Assembly (NCBI RefSeq): GCF_914767665.1
Contig: NC_059505.1
Span: 28,641,506 to 28,705,505 of the forward strand
DNA length: 64,000 nucleotides
Origin: Harmonia axyridis
Lineage: Eukaryota; Arthropoda; Insecta; Coleoptera; Coccinellidae
Direction of reading: 5' to 3'
Positions 21,691 to 31,542 of this stretch are shown here, piece by piece. Under the pieces are notes generated by a model that saw nothing but the letters and a program-made list of their open reading frames with translations, had not been told where the DNA came from and searched no databases. Both the position numbers and the translations under genes were made by a program. The stretch's first letter is position 1, and each line of letters begins with the position of its first letter.

Positions 21691-21770
21691 CTTGTTTGAA
21701 CGTAATTGATGATTCTTATACGTGTCGGTGGTATTCTCTGTATTGTCCGTTGTTATTTACCGTAGATTCG

Positions 21771-21788
21771 TAGATCCTCGTCGCCAAC
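21771..21788 (-). promoter_or_regulatory. Primer-binding site region of the gypsy element
   Basis: The minus strand reads GTTGGCGACGAGGATC directly after the 5' LTR. This is where the tRNA primer anneals (TTGGCGAC-type, ending opposite the tRNA CCA). I cannot assign the tRNA species without a tRNA set for the genome. Confidence 0.65.
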
Positions 21789-22008
21789 TGTTGTGTACGT
21801 AGTAATAAATTGCGGTGGAACTGCTTAAAATTCTTTATTGAAAGAAATATGAAAATGTATATCACTGAACATATGCGTTCTATCTTCATACGAGAATTGA
21901 ACTGATCAAAACGGAAATCTCCCAGACCACACATAACTTGCGCACTAACAACATATGCGCCTAAGAAAACCCCGGGAAATACAAACAATTTAAATACACG
22001 ATACAACA
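21789..22008 (-). repeat. Gypsy 5' LTR
   Basis: 220 bp, matching 17505-17724 at 219 positions. It contains the promoter of the element by family rule. No obvious TATA box can be placed with confidence. Confidence 0.95.
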
Positions 22009-22390
22009 AATGGTATGCAGCTTTCCATTCTCTTAGCACTACATGATATTCGGACTGCATAATTCTGCTTGTTGAAGATGTTAGATATGTCATGTGTGCT
22101 ACCCCAGGCCAATATACTGTAAGAGAGATGAATGAAAACTCCCAAGTACCTACGTCGTTTTCGACTGTTGGCCAGATATCTGTTCAATTCTCCTCAGAAC
22201 GGAAATTTCTCCGATAACCTCTTGCTCAGTTCATTTACATGATAGGAAAACTTCAAATCTGATTGGATATGAATTCCAAGGAATTTGAAGTGGATTGTTT
22301 CAGGAGCTCTTGTTGTGAAACATATTGCCTGAGTTTTTCCAGGATTCATTTTCATTTTATTTGCGGTGAACCAAGCTTGAACACTGGGCT
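22009..22390 (-). pseudogene. LINE polymerase C-terminal remnant (part 1)
   Basis: On the minus strand: FTANKMKMNPGKTQAICFTT, then HFKFLGIHIQSDLKFSYHVN, then FIHLSYSILAWGSTHDISNI and FNKQNYAVRISCSAKRMESC. These are the post-catalytic blocks of a CR1/jockey-type reverse transcriptase (the NPxKTQ and FLGxxxxxxLxWxxH motifs, then SILAWG). The frame has at least one stop. It runs straight into the gypsy insertion and resumes at 17504 with the AATGG duplication, so the LINE was already here when gypsy inserted. Confidence 0.8.
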
Positions 22391-22867
22391 ATCAAGCTAT
22401 CAAGAATATCAGTCTGTTTACCATCCTTAATTGTCTGCCTCGAGTTCACCTTGCATGTCCGAAGAGACCAATAAAGATCATTGGTATTATTAGTTTTGGG
22501 CGAATTGGGTTTGCTCATATAAATATTTTTTTTCCTTTTTTCAATTCCTTTGTAATTTGTTTTTCTTTTATTGATAAAGATATGGGCCAATGTATCGACT
22601 ACAAGGGTTAAGTGGTAGAGCATATTTGGGTTTATTTCTTCTTGTGATTTCTGGTGAAGTAATAGTTATTTACTATACAAGTGGGATAAAGACATCATTA
22701 CTATATGAGTGTGTGAGTAGCAAACGAGTGCCTAGCGCGAGTTATGTAAGCACACGTATATAGTAATGATGCGCATTATCACACATGTATAGTATCTACG
22801 ACTGCCTATAATGAACACAACGTTGTAATTAACTTTTGTTAAACTAAACTGAAAATATCTTAGTTGA
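22391..22867. other. No gene seen
   Basis: This is probably upstream LINE sequence too decayed to read at 22391-22440, then AT-rich spacer. Nothing else is recognisable. Confidence 0.35.
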
Positions 22868-22869
22868 TA

Positions 22870-22905
22870 TTATCAGGTGTGTGAATAAGTCTTTCCCGTT
22901 TTTTG
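22870..22905 (+). repeat. Mariner left terminal inverted repeat
   Basis: Matches the complement of 24123-24158 with about one mismatch. The exact outer edge could also lie at GGTGTG (22876), because the bases outside it are alike on both sides. Confidence 0.85.
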
Positions 22906-23044
22906 TAAGAGATGGCGCCACCAATACTGTGCGAGTATTTAATGGTTACATATGTCATAATCAAAGCTTATTCATCTGTCAACAATTCCACACTAACACA
23001 TTAGTTGAAATTTTTTCGCATCATAAATTTTTGAAATCGTGAAA

Positions 23045-24079
23045 ATGTCGAAATTTGAGCCGAGTCGACGTCATTTGCGGGAAGTTTCACTTTATTGGTT
23101 CAATTTGAAGAAATCTGCTGCCGAGGCGCATCGGTTGCTTCAGGAAGCTTATGGAGAAGGTTGTGTCGATGATTCAAGTGTTCTCGGATGGTTTCGACGC
23201 TTCAAAAGTGGCGATTTCGACGTGGAAGACAAGGAGCGTTCCGGGCGGCCGCAAATCTTTGAAGATCAAGAATTGGCGACTTTGCTTGATGAAGATTCGT
23301 GTCAAACGCAAGAACTTGCTGAAGCATTGGGAGTTGACCGAACAACCATTTCCAAGCGTTTGAAAGCCATGGGAATGATCCAAAAGCAAGAAAATTGGGT
23401 GCCGTATGAACTGAAGCTGAGAGACGTCGAACGGCGTTTTTTCACTTGCGAACAGCTGCTTCAGCGACATAAAAGAAAGGGTTTTCTGCATCGTATCGTG
23501 ACTGGCGATGAAAAGTGGATCCGTTACGATAATCAGAAGCGAAGAAAATCATGGGGACTACCCGGCCATGCATCATCATCGACGGCCAAGCCAAATATTC
23601 ATGGCGCCAAGCTCATGCTCTGTATATGGTGGGACCAGCTAGGTGTGGTTTACTATGAGCTTCTGAAACCGAATGAAAGGATCACAGGCGAGGTCTATCG
23701 ACGACAATTGATGCGTTTGAGCCGCGCACTGCGAGAAAAACGGCCACAATACTCCGACAGGCACGACAAAGTTATTTTGCAACATGACAATGCTCGCCCA
23801 CATGTTGCACAGCCGGTGAAAACATACTTAGGAACGCTCAAATGGGAAGTCCTACACCACCCGCCGTATAGTCCAGACATTGCTCCGTCTGATTACCATC
23901 TCTTCAGATCGATGACGCATGGCCTGGCTGACCAGCACTTCCATTCCTACGAGGAAGCCAAAAAATGGGTGGATGACTGGATAGAGGTCAAACCGGTCGA
24001 ATTTTTTCGCAACGGGATTCGTATGTTGCCAGAAAGATGGGGAAAAGTTGTAGCTAGCGATGGCCAATACTTTCAATAA
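23045..24079 (+). CDS. Mariner transposase, intact
   Basis: 344 residues from the ATG at 23045; an in-frame GTG lies two codons upstream, but the ATG gives the usual family length and start (MSKFEPSRRHLREV). It cuts and pastes the element at TA sites. An N-terminal pair of helix-turn-helix domains (about 1-110, with VLGWFRRFKSGDFDVED and RTTISKRLKAMG) binds the inverted repeats. The WVPYEL linker motif is at about 118-123. The catalytic Asp residues are 155 (VTGDEKW), 248 (LQHDNARPH) and 283 (YSPDIAPSDYHLF), with 34 residues between the last two, hence DD34D. No stop or frameshift is present and all family motifs seem in place, so the enzyme may be active. The YSPDIAPSD form and WVPYEL are close to the usual WVPHEL and YSPDLAPSD. 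Confidence 0.95.
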   Translation: MSKFEPSRRHLREVSLYWFNLKKSAAEAHRLLQEAYGEGCVDDSSVLGWFRRFKSGDFDVEDKERSGRPQIFEDQELATLLDEDSCQTQELAEALGVDRTTISKRLKAMGMIQKQENWVPYELKLRDVERRFFTCEQLLQRHKRKGFLHRIVTGDEKWIRYDNQKRRKSWGLPGHASSSTAKPNIHGAKLMLCIWWDQLGVVYYELLKPNERITGEVYRRQLMRLSRALREKRPQYSDRHDKVILQHDNARPHVAQPVKTYLGTLKWEVLHHPPYSPDIAPSDYHLFRSMTHGLADQHFHSYEEAKKWVDDWIEVKPVEFFRNGIRMLPERWGKVVASDGQYFQ

Positions 24080-24122
24080 TTCATTTGTAACCATTTTTTC
24101 ACAATAAAGGCTCAAAATTTGA

Positions 24123-24158
24123 AAAAAAACGGGAAAGACTTATTCACACACCTTATAA
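24123..24158 (-). repeat. Mariner right terminal inverted repeat
   Basis: The complement reads TTATAAGGTGTGTGAATAAG and on into CTTTCCCG, matching the left end. Confidence 0.85.
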
Positions 24159-24160
24159 TA

Positions 24161-24502
24161 TAGATAAAATACTCAGAATTGCCCTGAGATCATCGAAATA
24201 CATTGACAACCACTTGACGTCTATCAAGTTTTAAACAATGCCTTCGAAGTGAAATTTTCGGCTGGTATTGATGTGTTAGGTCCAAATAAGTGATTTAGAA
24301 AGACTTACATCCTATATAGAAGAATCAGTGCCGGTTATTGGTTAGGTACAAAATCATTAAATTTATGAATTCTTTTCGAAAAAATGTGTTACGTAATTAA
24401 ATTTGCGTTGTGTAATGAATTTTATTACGTAACGCAAATGAAGCAAATTCAGTGGTCTAATACATTCAAAATGAAGCACTCGTAAATAATAGTTTACTCT
24501 TA
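24161..24502. other. No gene seen
   Basis: AT-rich spacer. TTACGTAA-type short palindromes occur near 24390 and 24425. Confidence 0.35.
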
Positions 24503-26219
24503 AACAAGTTGCAGAATGTGATTCTATTCCAACACGAATGCGAAATTCGAAAACGAGCGACGAAGGAGCGAGTATTGCAATTTCCTTCTGCAACGAGTAT
24601 TAGACGATATTTTCTCTATTTCGATCAAGTTTTGTGAAATATTGTAGAAATTCAATGAAAAATTAAGATTATACATCCTAGTGACTTTTGTATTGTATTT
24701 TGGCAGTTGGTGTGACTGTTACGAAAATTGGCAGATCACAGAATTTGAATTGTGCGTTCAGAATTTTGAAATGAATTGTAATTACCCATTGAATTGGTGA
24801 ATTATGTCTGACGAAATCGATTCAACACCACCAGAATTAAGAGAAATGCGAATTATGTTGCAAATCATTTCACTATATTCAAATTATATTATATTGACAA
24901 TTCCTTGTGTTGAAATTTGATAGGATCGGAAGTCAGTGTACAGTGCATCCCATTTTGGGTGAGACAGCCAGGTTTCTCGCTTGTTATTCATGATAGAGCC
25001 TTGCGGTTTTCACGTTCCTGTCCTACTTTTTCGTGAAACTCACGTTGGTCTAATCAGATTTTTCATAACTGTTTCCGTTCAAGAGATACAGGGCGATTTT
25101 GGAAATTGTTACTTTTCGGACCCCTCCTTTATCTCCGAAATTATTAGGAATAATGCTGAGCTGAAAACTACGTCTGAATCAGAATTCTGCGTAGAATCCA
25201 GTGGCGTACTCAATTTTTTTTTCGGGGTATGGTTTTGAAGATTCAACACAAACCTATATTTTTTTTAATGGAACACCCTATATATCATTACTTCGTTGAA
25301 TTCGTTATTTTTTTCCCTTCAAAATGATATATGATACTATGTAGGTAGGATGTTCAGAATTGTTGAAAAAACACTAAAACGTCAAATAATGATGATTTTT
25401 TGTAAATGGGCCATGAATTTTTTATGTTTCAATAAGAGGATTATTACTTTCGATTTTTAAAAGTAGTAGGTCATTGATGACACAAACATCCTTGTTGTTA
25501 TTATGGCTACTATGCATTTGGGAGCATTGTTTTATCAAGTAGGCATTGGAGGGAAAAAACCAATCTGATTTAGCTGTCATCGCTATAAATTATTGTTATC
25601 ATTATTGATTCTTCTTTTCTATGGGAAATCCATTGCCCATTAACAAAAAATCATCATTATTTGATGTTTTAGTGTTTTTTTAACATTTCTGAACATCCTA
25701 CCTACATAGTGTTATATCATTTTGAAGGAAAAAAAATAACAAATTCAACGAAGTAATGATACACATGGTGTTCCATTAAAAAAAACATAAGTTTGTGTTG
25801 AATATTCAAAACCATACCCCGAAAAAAAATGTTGGATTCTGGATTCTACGCAGAATTCTGATTCAGACGTAGTTTTTACCTCAGCATTATTTCTAATAAC
25901 TTCGGAGATAAAGAAGGGGTCCGAAAAGTATCAATTTCCAAAATCACCCTGTATCTTTTGAACGGAAACAGTTACGCACAATCTGATTAGACCAACTTGA
26001 GTTTCACGAAAAAGTAGGACAGGAACGTGAAAACCACAAGGCTCTATCTCAAATAACAAGCGAGAAACCTGGCAGTCTCACCCAAAATGGGATGCACTGT
26101 ACACAACCACGAAACGAAAACTATAACTGAAAACATTCAGCTGTAATGTGCTGTAATGACTTCATTACAGCACAGTGTTTAGTACTGTAATCAACTCATT
26201 TCGTTACTGAAATAGAGAA
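24503..26219 (+). mobile_element. Family P repeat, copy 3, split by a foldback element
   Basis: It starts AACAAGTTGCAGAATG and shows the hairpin module (TTCGAAAACGAGCGACGAAG), then TTCTCTATTTCG at 24612 and the minus-strand complement of it at 26206-26219. An ATG at about 24804 reads MSDEIDSTPPELREM, the same start as copy 1 but in plus orientation. Removing the nested element 24941-26099 leaves about 449 bp between the inverted ends, equal to copy 1. Confidence 0.75.
24941..26099. mobile_element. 1159-bp foldback element nested in family P copy 3
   Basis: The arms (about 24941-25415 and 25640-26099) are long near-perfect inverted copies ending CAGTGCATCCCATTTTGGGT and its complement, with TA on both outer sides. 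The unpaired centre (about 225 bp) has no frame. Many single-base arm differences show it is not newly formed. It is a non-autonomous foldback element. Confidence 0.88.
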
Positions 26220-26221
26220 AG

Positions 26222-27460
26222 ACATGTATTATTATCATCAACATGAACCAAACTCATCAGAGTCATATCCTTCCACGATAACCCAAAAACATACAAACAA
26301 TCTCACAGTTCACAACGACCACGATCGCTAAGTGCATAAGTCAGAGTGCCAAACAATGCCAAACAACACATGATCTCCTCTATAATGCATCCTCGCAAAT
26401 AGCAGTCGGACCGCTGAAAGTAACCGAGGGTTCTCACCGTGTGCCTAAAAGCTCATTGTCAGGGGTTGCCGCACAGCCCTGGGGGTGCCTAGCATCCATA
26501 TTTCATGGCAATAGCGGCCCATTAGAGGCTATTACTAACTAGGGAGCCCCAACTCACCATTCATGGTCGTAAAGAGATGCTGCCGCGTCGCACCAGCTTT
26601 GAGGTTAGGTTACATCGGTGACAATAGCTTATCCAATATGTTTCTGATTTATTATATCTGCCAGTTTGGATCGCTATCTGGTGAATGCTAATGACACACG
26701 TTGAGTTATTGCAGTGGAGACGGTGGGACCGTTCTGATGAATGGATTGGGACTCAATAGGCCAATACCACACGACATTATAGTATTTGACTTCTTGCCCA
26801 GTGTGTATTGTTGCGATTTCTTAGGGATGAAAATCAGTGAATTCCTCGTGATACGGTTTTATCGCTTTTGTTGATTGTACAATCGGGGGCTAGAGCTTGG
26901 ACCACCTGAAGGAGTTCTCGAATTCGTTATGGCGTATTCTGTTCAGAAGTGGGTGTATAGAGGCTCACTCCTATTATTCAAAATGATAAACCATAGGATT
27001 TTTCGAGGCAGAAAAATGTTAGCACCCCCTAAAATTTTTACTGTGCAGATTCCGAAACTTTTATACAAAATCAATTGCTATACCGCATTGATCTTCCTAG
27101 CTCGGATATATGATCCATTAATTTTTAAAACAAACACCTGAGGAAACAAAATTTGAAGAAACTTTCCTCGCAAACTTAGCAAAATATAAACATGAAATTG
27201 AAAATATGTATTGCTACTATAATATATTGAATATAATATCATTTACCGTAAAGCCCTTAGTCCTAGTAGGTACTTATACTTTTGGAGTTATGAATTTTTG
27301 AATATATCTATTATTTCTTATAATATCGTCTGAGGTTTGGTTACATGACTTTATTTCCAAACAGGCTTTTCGCATTTACTTTCCTGTAATAAAACTATAA
27401 ATAACATAGCAACAAATAACAATAGTTAATCCTTTTACATAAAAATTGTAAGGTCATTAT
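26222..27460. other. No gene seen; GC-rich island 26380-26640
   Basis: The island 26380-26640 (for example CGAGGGTTCTCACCGTGTGC and GGGGTTGCCGCACAGCCCTG) stands out sharply from AT-rich flanks. It has no long frame and is a candidate conserved regulatory or RNA element. I could not assign it to any RNA family. Confidence 0.4.
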
Positions 27461-27463
27461 ATA

Positions 27464-27906
27464 CAGGGTGTGGCGTAATTAATGGATAATCTTGTACTGG
27501 CGAATAGGGGAGGTCATGGCCGACCAGAAAATGTAAAGTTATGTTCAGTAAAAATATCATAGTTTTCGAGATATCGGACAATTTTATTTTTTTTCTAAAA
27601 AGTGCACCTTTACTCACTAGATTCATTGCTGGGATCACAAATCTTCTTATTTCTTTGGGCATTGTTTTTTATTTTACTCCCAAATAGCTGTACTATGAGA
27701 TAAACTACCAAATTCCTACCATCTTGCTTAATTAAGAGAAAAAAATTATGATGATCCTCATGTGTTTTCCTTTTAGAAAAAAGGGAAATTGTCCGATATC
27801 TTGAAAACTATGATATTTTTACTGAACATAACTTTACATTTTCTGGTCGGCCATTACCTCCCCTATTCGCCAGTACAGGATTATCCATTAATTACGCCAC
27901 ACCCTG
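27464..27906. mobile_element. 443-bp CAGGGTGTGGCG inverted-repeat element
   Basis: It starts CAGGGTGTGGCGTAATTAAT and ends with the complement. The arms extend about 150 bp with scattered differences, and TA flanks both ends. The interior is unrelated and non-coding. It is a TIR/foldback MITE of the CAGGGTG-ended group common in insect genomes. Confidence 0.85.
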
Positions 27907-27909
27907 TAT

Positions 27910-28449
27910 TAATAGAGAAAAAATTCTAAGTGAAAGGATACGCAGGAACTGTGTTGATTAAATGGAAAATGTAATTTAAAACCTTACATCCATAAAAATC
28001 TCGTTCAATAGAGCTTAGTGCGCACAACAGAAAGAATTCAATAAAGAAGTTTTTCATCATATCTGCATCCTAATGATTGTTTTATGATCTGAAAGACTTG
28101 CGAAAACTCAAGATTATGAAGAGCGTGTTTTTATAGGTCTAAATTCTTATTTTAAGTCTTTTTCTGATTGCATTGAATCTTTATCGAAATTGATTTCTCA
28201 CTCATCACTTTGTAAAACATAATTTCAATATTGCTGAAAGAAAATAAATAAGACACTTGACTATACGTTTGCCAATTTTTGAAAAATATATAAATTCTTG
28301 CTGACATGCATGTTTCGGGTTTCATTCCATTCTCAAAACTCAATATAAAATAATATACACAAGTACATATAGAAAACTAGGTGACAGATGTTGAAAGTGG
28401 AGACAGACTCTAGGGAAAGCTGAAGATATTTCCAAAACCACCAAGAGGT
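27910..28449. other. No gene seen
   Basis: AT-rich. It may include untranslated 3' sequence of the Penelope-like remnant upstream on the minus strand, but no motif supports that. Confidence 0.3.
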
Positions 28450-28479
28450 CTAAACGTTTACCTTTACCATCTTCTTGTA

Positions 28480-28655
28480 AAATTGTATTTTATTAAAAAC
28501 TATAAAGTGATTGGTTAGTGATTGGAAAAGACCGGATGATGACTTATTTTGAACAATTGATTTTTTATGTTCTGCAATTCTAATACTGAGGGATCGACCA
28601 GTCTGACCTGCAGGACATTCATCACAAACCAGCTTATATAATATTGAGTCGACTC
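28480..28655 (-). pseudogene. Penelope-like GIY-YIG endonuclease fragment
   Basis: The minus strand reads VDSILYKLVCDECPAGQTGR, then SLSIRIAEHKKSI and SSGLFQSLTNH. The order [Y]KLxCxxCxxxxxGQTGRS, then RxxEHxxxI, then a late xxxH is that of the GIY-YIG endonuclease joined to the reverse transcriptase in Penelope-like retroelements. Only the endonuclease is here. Part of the loop before GQTGR (normally containing YIG) is shortened, and the reverse transcriptase is absent upstream, so it is a dead 3' fragment. Confidence 0.7.
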
Positions 28656-28689
28656 TTACCACTGAAAATGTTATATGTACCAATACGAG

Positions 28690-29925
28690 AAATTCAAAAT
28701 AATTTTTTTTTCAGAGAACAGAGAGATTTCGCAAGTAACTATGAAATATGTAACAAAATCAAGGCAAACATTCGGTTGGATCACTACATCAAAATCATAG
28801 AAAATTTATGCAGATATCTGAAAAAGATTAGGACAGTACTGACTTGAGGGCAGGAGCTTTTGAGCGCTCGTTAACTCATGTAGCAATTGCGCTCTTGGAT
28901 ATTCTTTTATACAGTCATGTGGTTTCCAAGGAAACAATGGTTGAATGAACCAACGATCGCTTTCAATCTTTTATTGTGCTTGCAGTATTGTTTATTGTTA
29001 TTTTTTTTCAGCGATTTCTTCGAACCAACGACGTGTAGTCCTAGTTTTGGACACTTTCATTTCTTATAATACTACTATTATACCATTATTTTATTATCAT
29101 TATTAGAGTTTTAACATCATTTCGAATGACTGAATCAATGCTTTGATTTTAATTACTGAAGGTCTAACGAAACTTAACACGAATCATTTGTTCATGATAA
29201 TCACCATAATAAACTCATATATAGAAATTTTCAGAAGTCGGAAACGAATGATAAGATTTTCATGATTGAAAGACCTGAATGATCTTGCTGATGAGAATGC
29301 TAATGACGCAAAGATGTCTAACTGAACATCTCAACCGTTCACCAATGAGCAACGTCCTCTTATTCCCTCTCGGCCTCCATTCCCCATTTCCTCCAACGTT
29401 CAACGGGAACTTCACGGGACAATTATCATCTAAATGGGACTTCCGGAACTCTTCCTTCGGGTTGGATCGGCCTTAATGTGAACCAAGCACATGTATATCC
29501 TACTTGCACTAACTAATTATTGATATTAGTCCTTGCTCTCCTATTATTTACCATCCGTTCAACAGGAAAAATAAGTATTAAATTACATACAATTTTTGTG
29601 AAACACATGTGCAGAGTTACCCGGCTATTGTTACGTATCGTGCTACATATATTGTTCTGTTAAATTTTCATGACATGCGATTGGTTTGGTTCTACTCCCA
29701 AGCGAGGGCGGTGATCGGTACAAAACGCAATGTCAGTATACTAAACTCGGTCAGGTGGAAAACTTTTCGAAAATGTAGGCATGGCTCATGAATGAACTCA
29801 TAAGTTGTTAGCAGTGATGGCTAAACTAAAAATAATGCGGATTTAAAATTTTATCGTATCATGAATAGTTATGATCCTTTCATATTTCTATTTAATTTAT
29901 AATTATGGGAAATATAATATTGATG
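28690..29925. other. No gene seen; GC-richer 29290-29475
   Basis: 29290-29475 is GC-richer with a 65-codon open frame (start 29279) that resembles no family I know. A short motif GGAGCTTTTGAGCGCTCG (28853) recurs in variant form near 36270 and 43468. Confidence 0.35.
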
Positions 29926-29929
29926 CAAA

Positions 29930-30360
29930 TATCGGAGTAATGAACATAGAAAGAGGAAGCATATGTCTTTTCAGTAAGCAAATTTTGTCCCCAACATGAG
30001 CTATCAAATTTGACAGGAAGCGCGCGGAAATGATAACATATCAGTGAATAATATGTCACTAAATTCGCGAGTTTCTCAACAAAGAACACACTTCTTATGT
30101 CCCATAGTGAATCAACGTTTCATATCAACTCAAAATATATTGAGATGAATACCTAATACAGACATTCAGAAAACAAACTTCGAGCGCGCCAAACGACGTG
30201 AAAAAAATGGATGACACTAGGATAGAAATAGTTACCAAAGCTTGGATTACAGCAGGTAGATACAAAAAAGAATAAATATTCTGCATACTATAAATTCGAC
30301 AATTAGGAAAAATATCGGATTCCAAATATTCAAATTTGCATTTTTAATAGGGAATCACTC
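29930..30360 (-). repeat. Repeat R, copy 2
   Basis: Inverted copy of 14382-14790; see that entry for landmarks. Divergence looks moderate, with small indels throughout. No terminal repeats or target duplication are visible. Confidence 0.7.
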
Positions 30361-30743
30361 AAACTTACGTATCAACGCGAATATTTTTTTTTCACTTAAA
30401 ATTGATTTGTCACGACAAATAGGCCATTGACACATAGTACAATGTACTATTCCTCTATGGTAGGTAATGTTTACAAAATATGTACAATAGTAATGTTTAC
30501 AAAATATGTACAAGTATTTATAGAAAAGGAAACGTAGTACTATAGTTACATTGATCATATATGATGGTACAATTGACATTCTTTCAGAAATTTTAGTATT
30601 GCTGGGCTGAAATTATCCTTTGAATTTTCCTTGAGTTGAGTTGATTTCTGTTTTATTTACTGGCAGGTTTTTTTTGCTTGAGAACTACTGATTCAGCATT
30701 CATGACTTCCAAGCTGCAATCTGACTCTTCACGTGATCCTGCG
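30361..30743. other. No gene seen
   Basis: AT-rich spacer. A direct repeat GTTTACAAAATATGTACAA occurs twice, at about 30469 and 30493. Confidence 0.4.
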
Positions 30744-31534
30744 TAGGGATTTACAGCTTGGCTTGAGCTTGACTCAATCTCAAGTTAAGTAGAAGTTTCT
30801 CGATCTCAAGTGAAGTCAAGTATTTATTTATCAAGTATTTAAGTCATATCAAGCTAATTGATTTTTAGCAGTTTTATTGTGTAGTGTCACATCGATAAAA
30901 AAAACCTTGCATAAAACACATTTATTTATTAAACTTATTGTATAAAAGAACCGAAAATATCAATTTTTTTGAAATAGAAACATAAATTTAATCACTATAA
31001 ATAATAACAAAATGAAAAATTTAAAAAAAATCAAGTTTCATTGGGAAACCTCCAGGTTTTCTTTGATTTCATAATTTTTTATCCAGGATCTAAGACACAT
31101 GAGTCATCTTATTTGTCGCCTAACCTATTGCGGGTTCTTGTAACTGTAAGAGCAGCTCTGAAAAATTGTCTTTCAACAGGAGCTGAAGATACTGGCGTTG
31201 ATAAAAAAATCCTTCGCAATTTTGGCCAAGTTTGTGAAGATAACTACCGAAAGATTTCATAGAAATGTGATAAATCTACTGATATAGTCACACTGGCTAA
31301 TGCTTAAGTCTCTCGGCGCTCGAGGAATACCCTCATTTAGTCTAAACGCGCACGAGGTTGCAGAAATATATGCTGTGCGACGCGTGCATATCAAGCTCAA
31401 GTAATATCAAGTATCTTGATATCAAGTCAAGCAATAAATATCTAAAATCAACAATTATGTTATTTTTCACGAGTTTGATTTTCGAGCCAAGTAGTTGGTT
31501 AAAATGTCAAGCTACTTGGCTTGATGAATCCTTA
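30744..31534 (+). mobile_element. Non-autonomous hAT-type element, copy B
   Basis: It starts TAGGGATTTACAGC and ends TTGATGAATCCTTA, flanked by perfect 8-bp duplications ATCCTGCG (30736-30743 and 31535-31542). The interior is collinear with copy A, with small deletions. The conserved core at 31130-31400 reads in part LLRVLVTVRAALKNCLSTGA, which resembles the C-terminal dimerisation region of hAT transposases; that resemblance is loose and unverified. Confidence 0.9.
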
Positions 31535-31542
31535 ATCCTGCG

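Larger units (their letters stand above)
17505..22008 (-). mobile_element. Full-length Ty3/gypsy LTR retrotransposon
   Basis: A complete 4504-bp element on the minus strand. It has two 220-bp LTRs (TG...CA) and a 5-bp target duplication AATGG at 17500-17504 and 22009-22013. A primer-binding region adjoins the 5' LTR, a purine tract precedes the 3' LTR, and there is one uninterrupted gag-pol frame. There is no envelope frame. The LTRs differ at one position only (T at 17715, C at 21999), so insertion is recent. It lies inside an old LINE remnant that reads through the empty site. The single Gag-Pol frame with two zinc knuckles suggests the Mag-like lineage; this is inference. Confidence 0.96.
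22870..24158 (+). mobile_element. Full-length mariner (DD34D) transposon
   Basis: A 1289-bp element. Inverted ends of about 36 bp (22870-22905 and 24123-24158) share GGTGTGTGAATAAG and TCTTTCCCGTTTTTT and differ at one outer base (TTATC against TTATA). The flanking dinucleotide is TA on both sides (22868-22869, 24159-24160), as expected for mariner. One intact transposase frame fills it, with an AATAAA at 24103 before the right end. Confidence 0.93.

Noticed and set aside
23174..23491. Minus-strand frame inside the mariner transposase
   Set aside because: Antisense shadow of the transposase gene.
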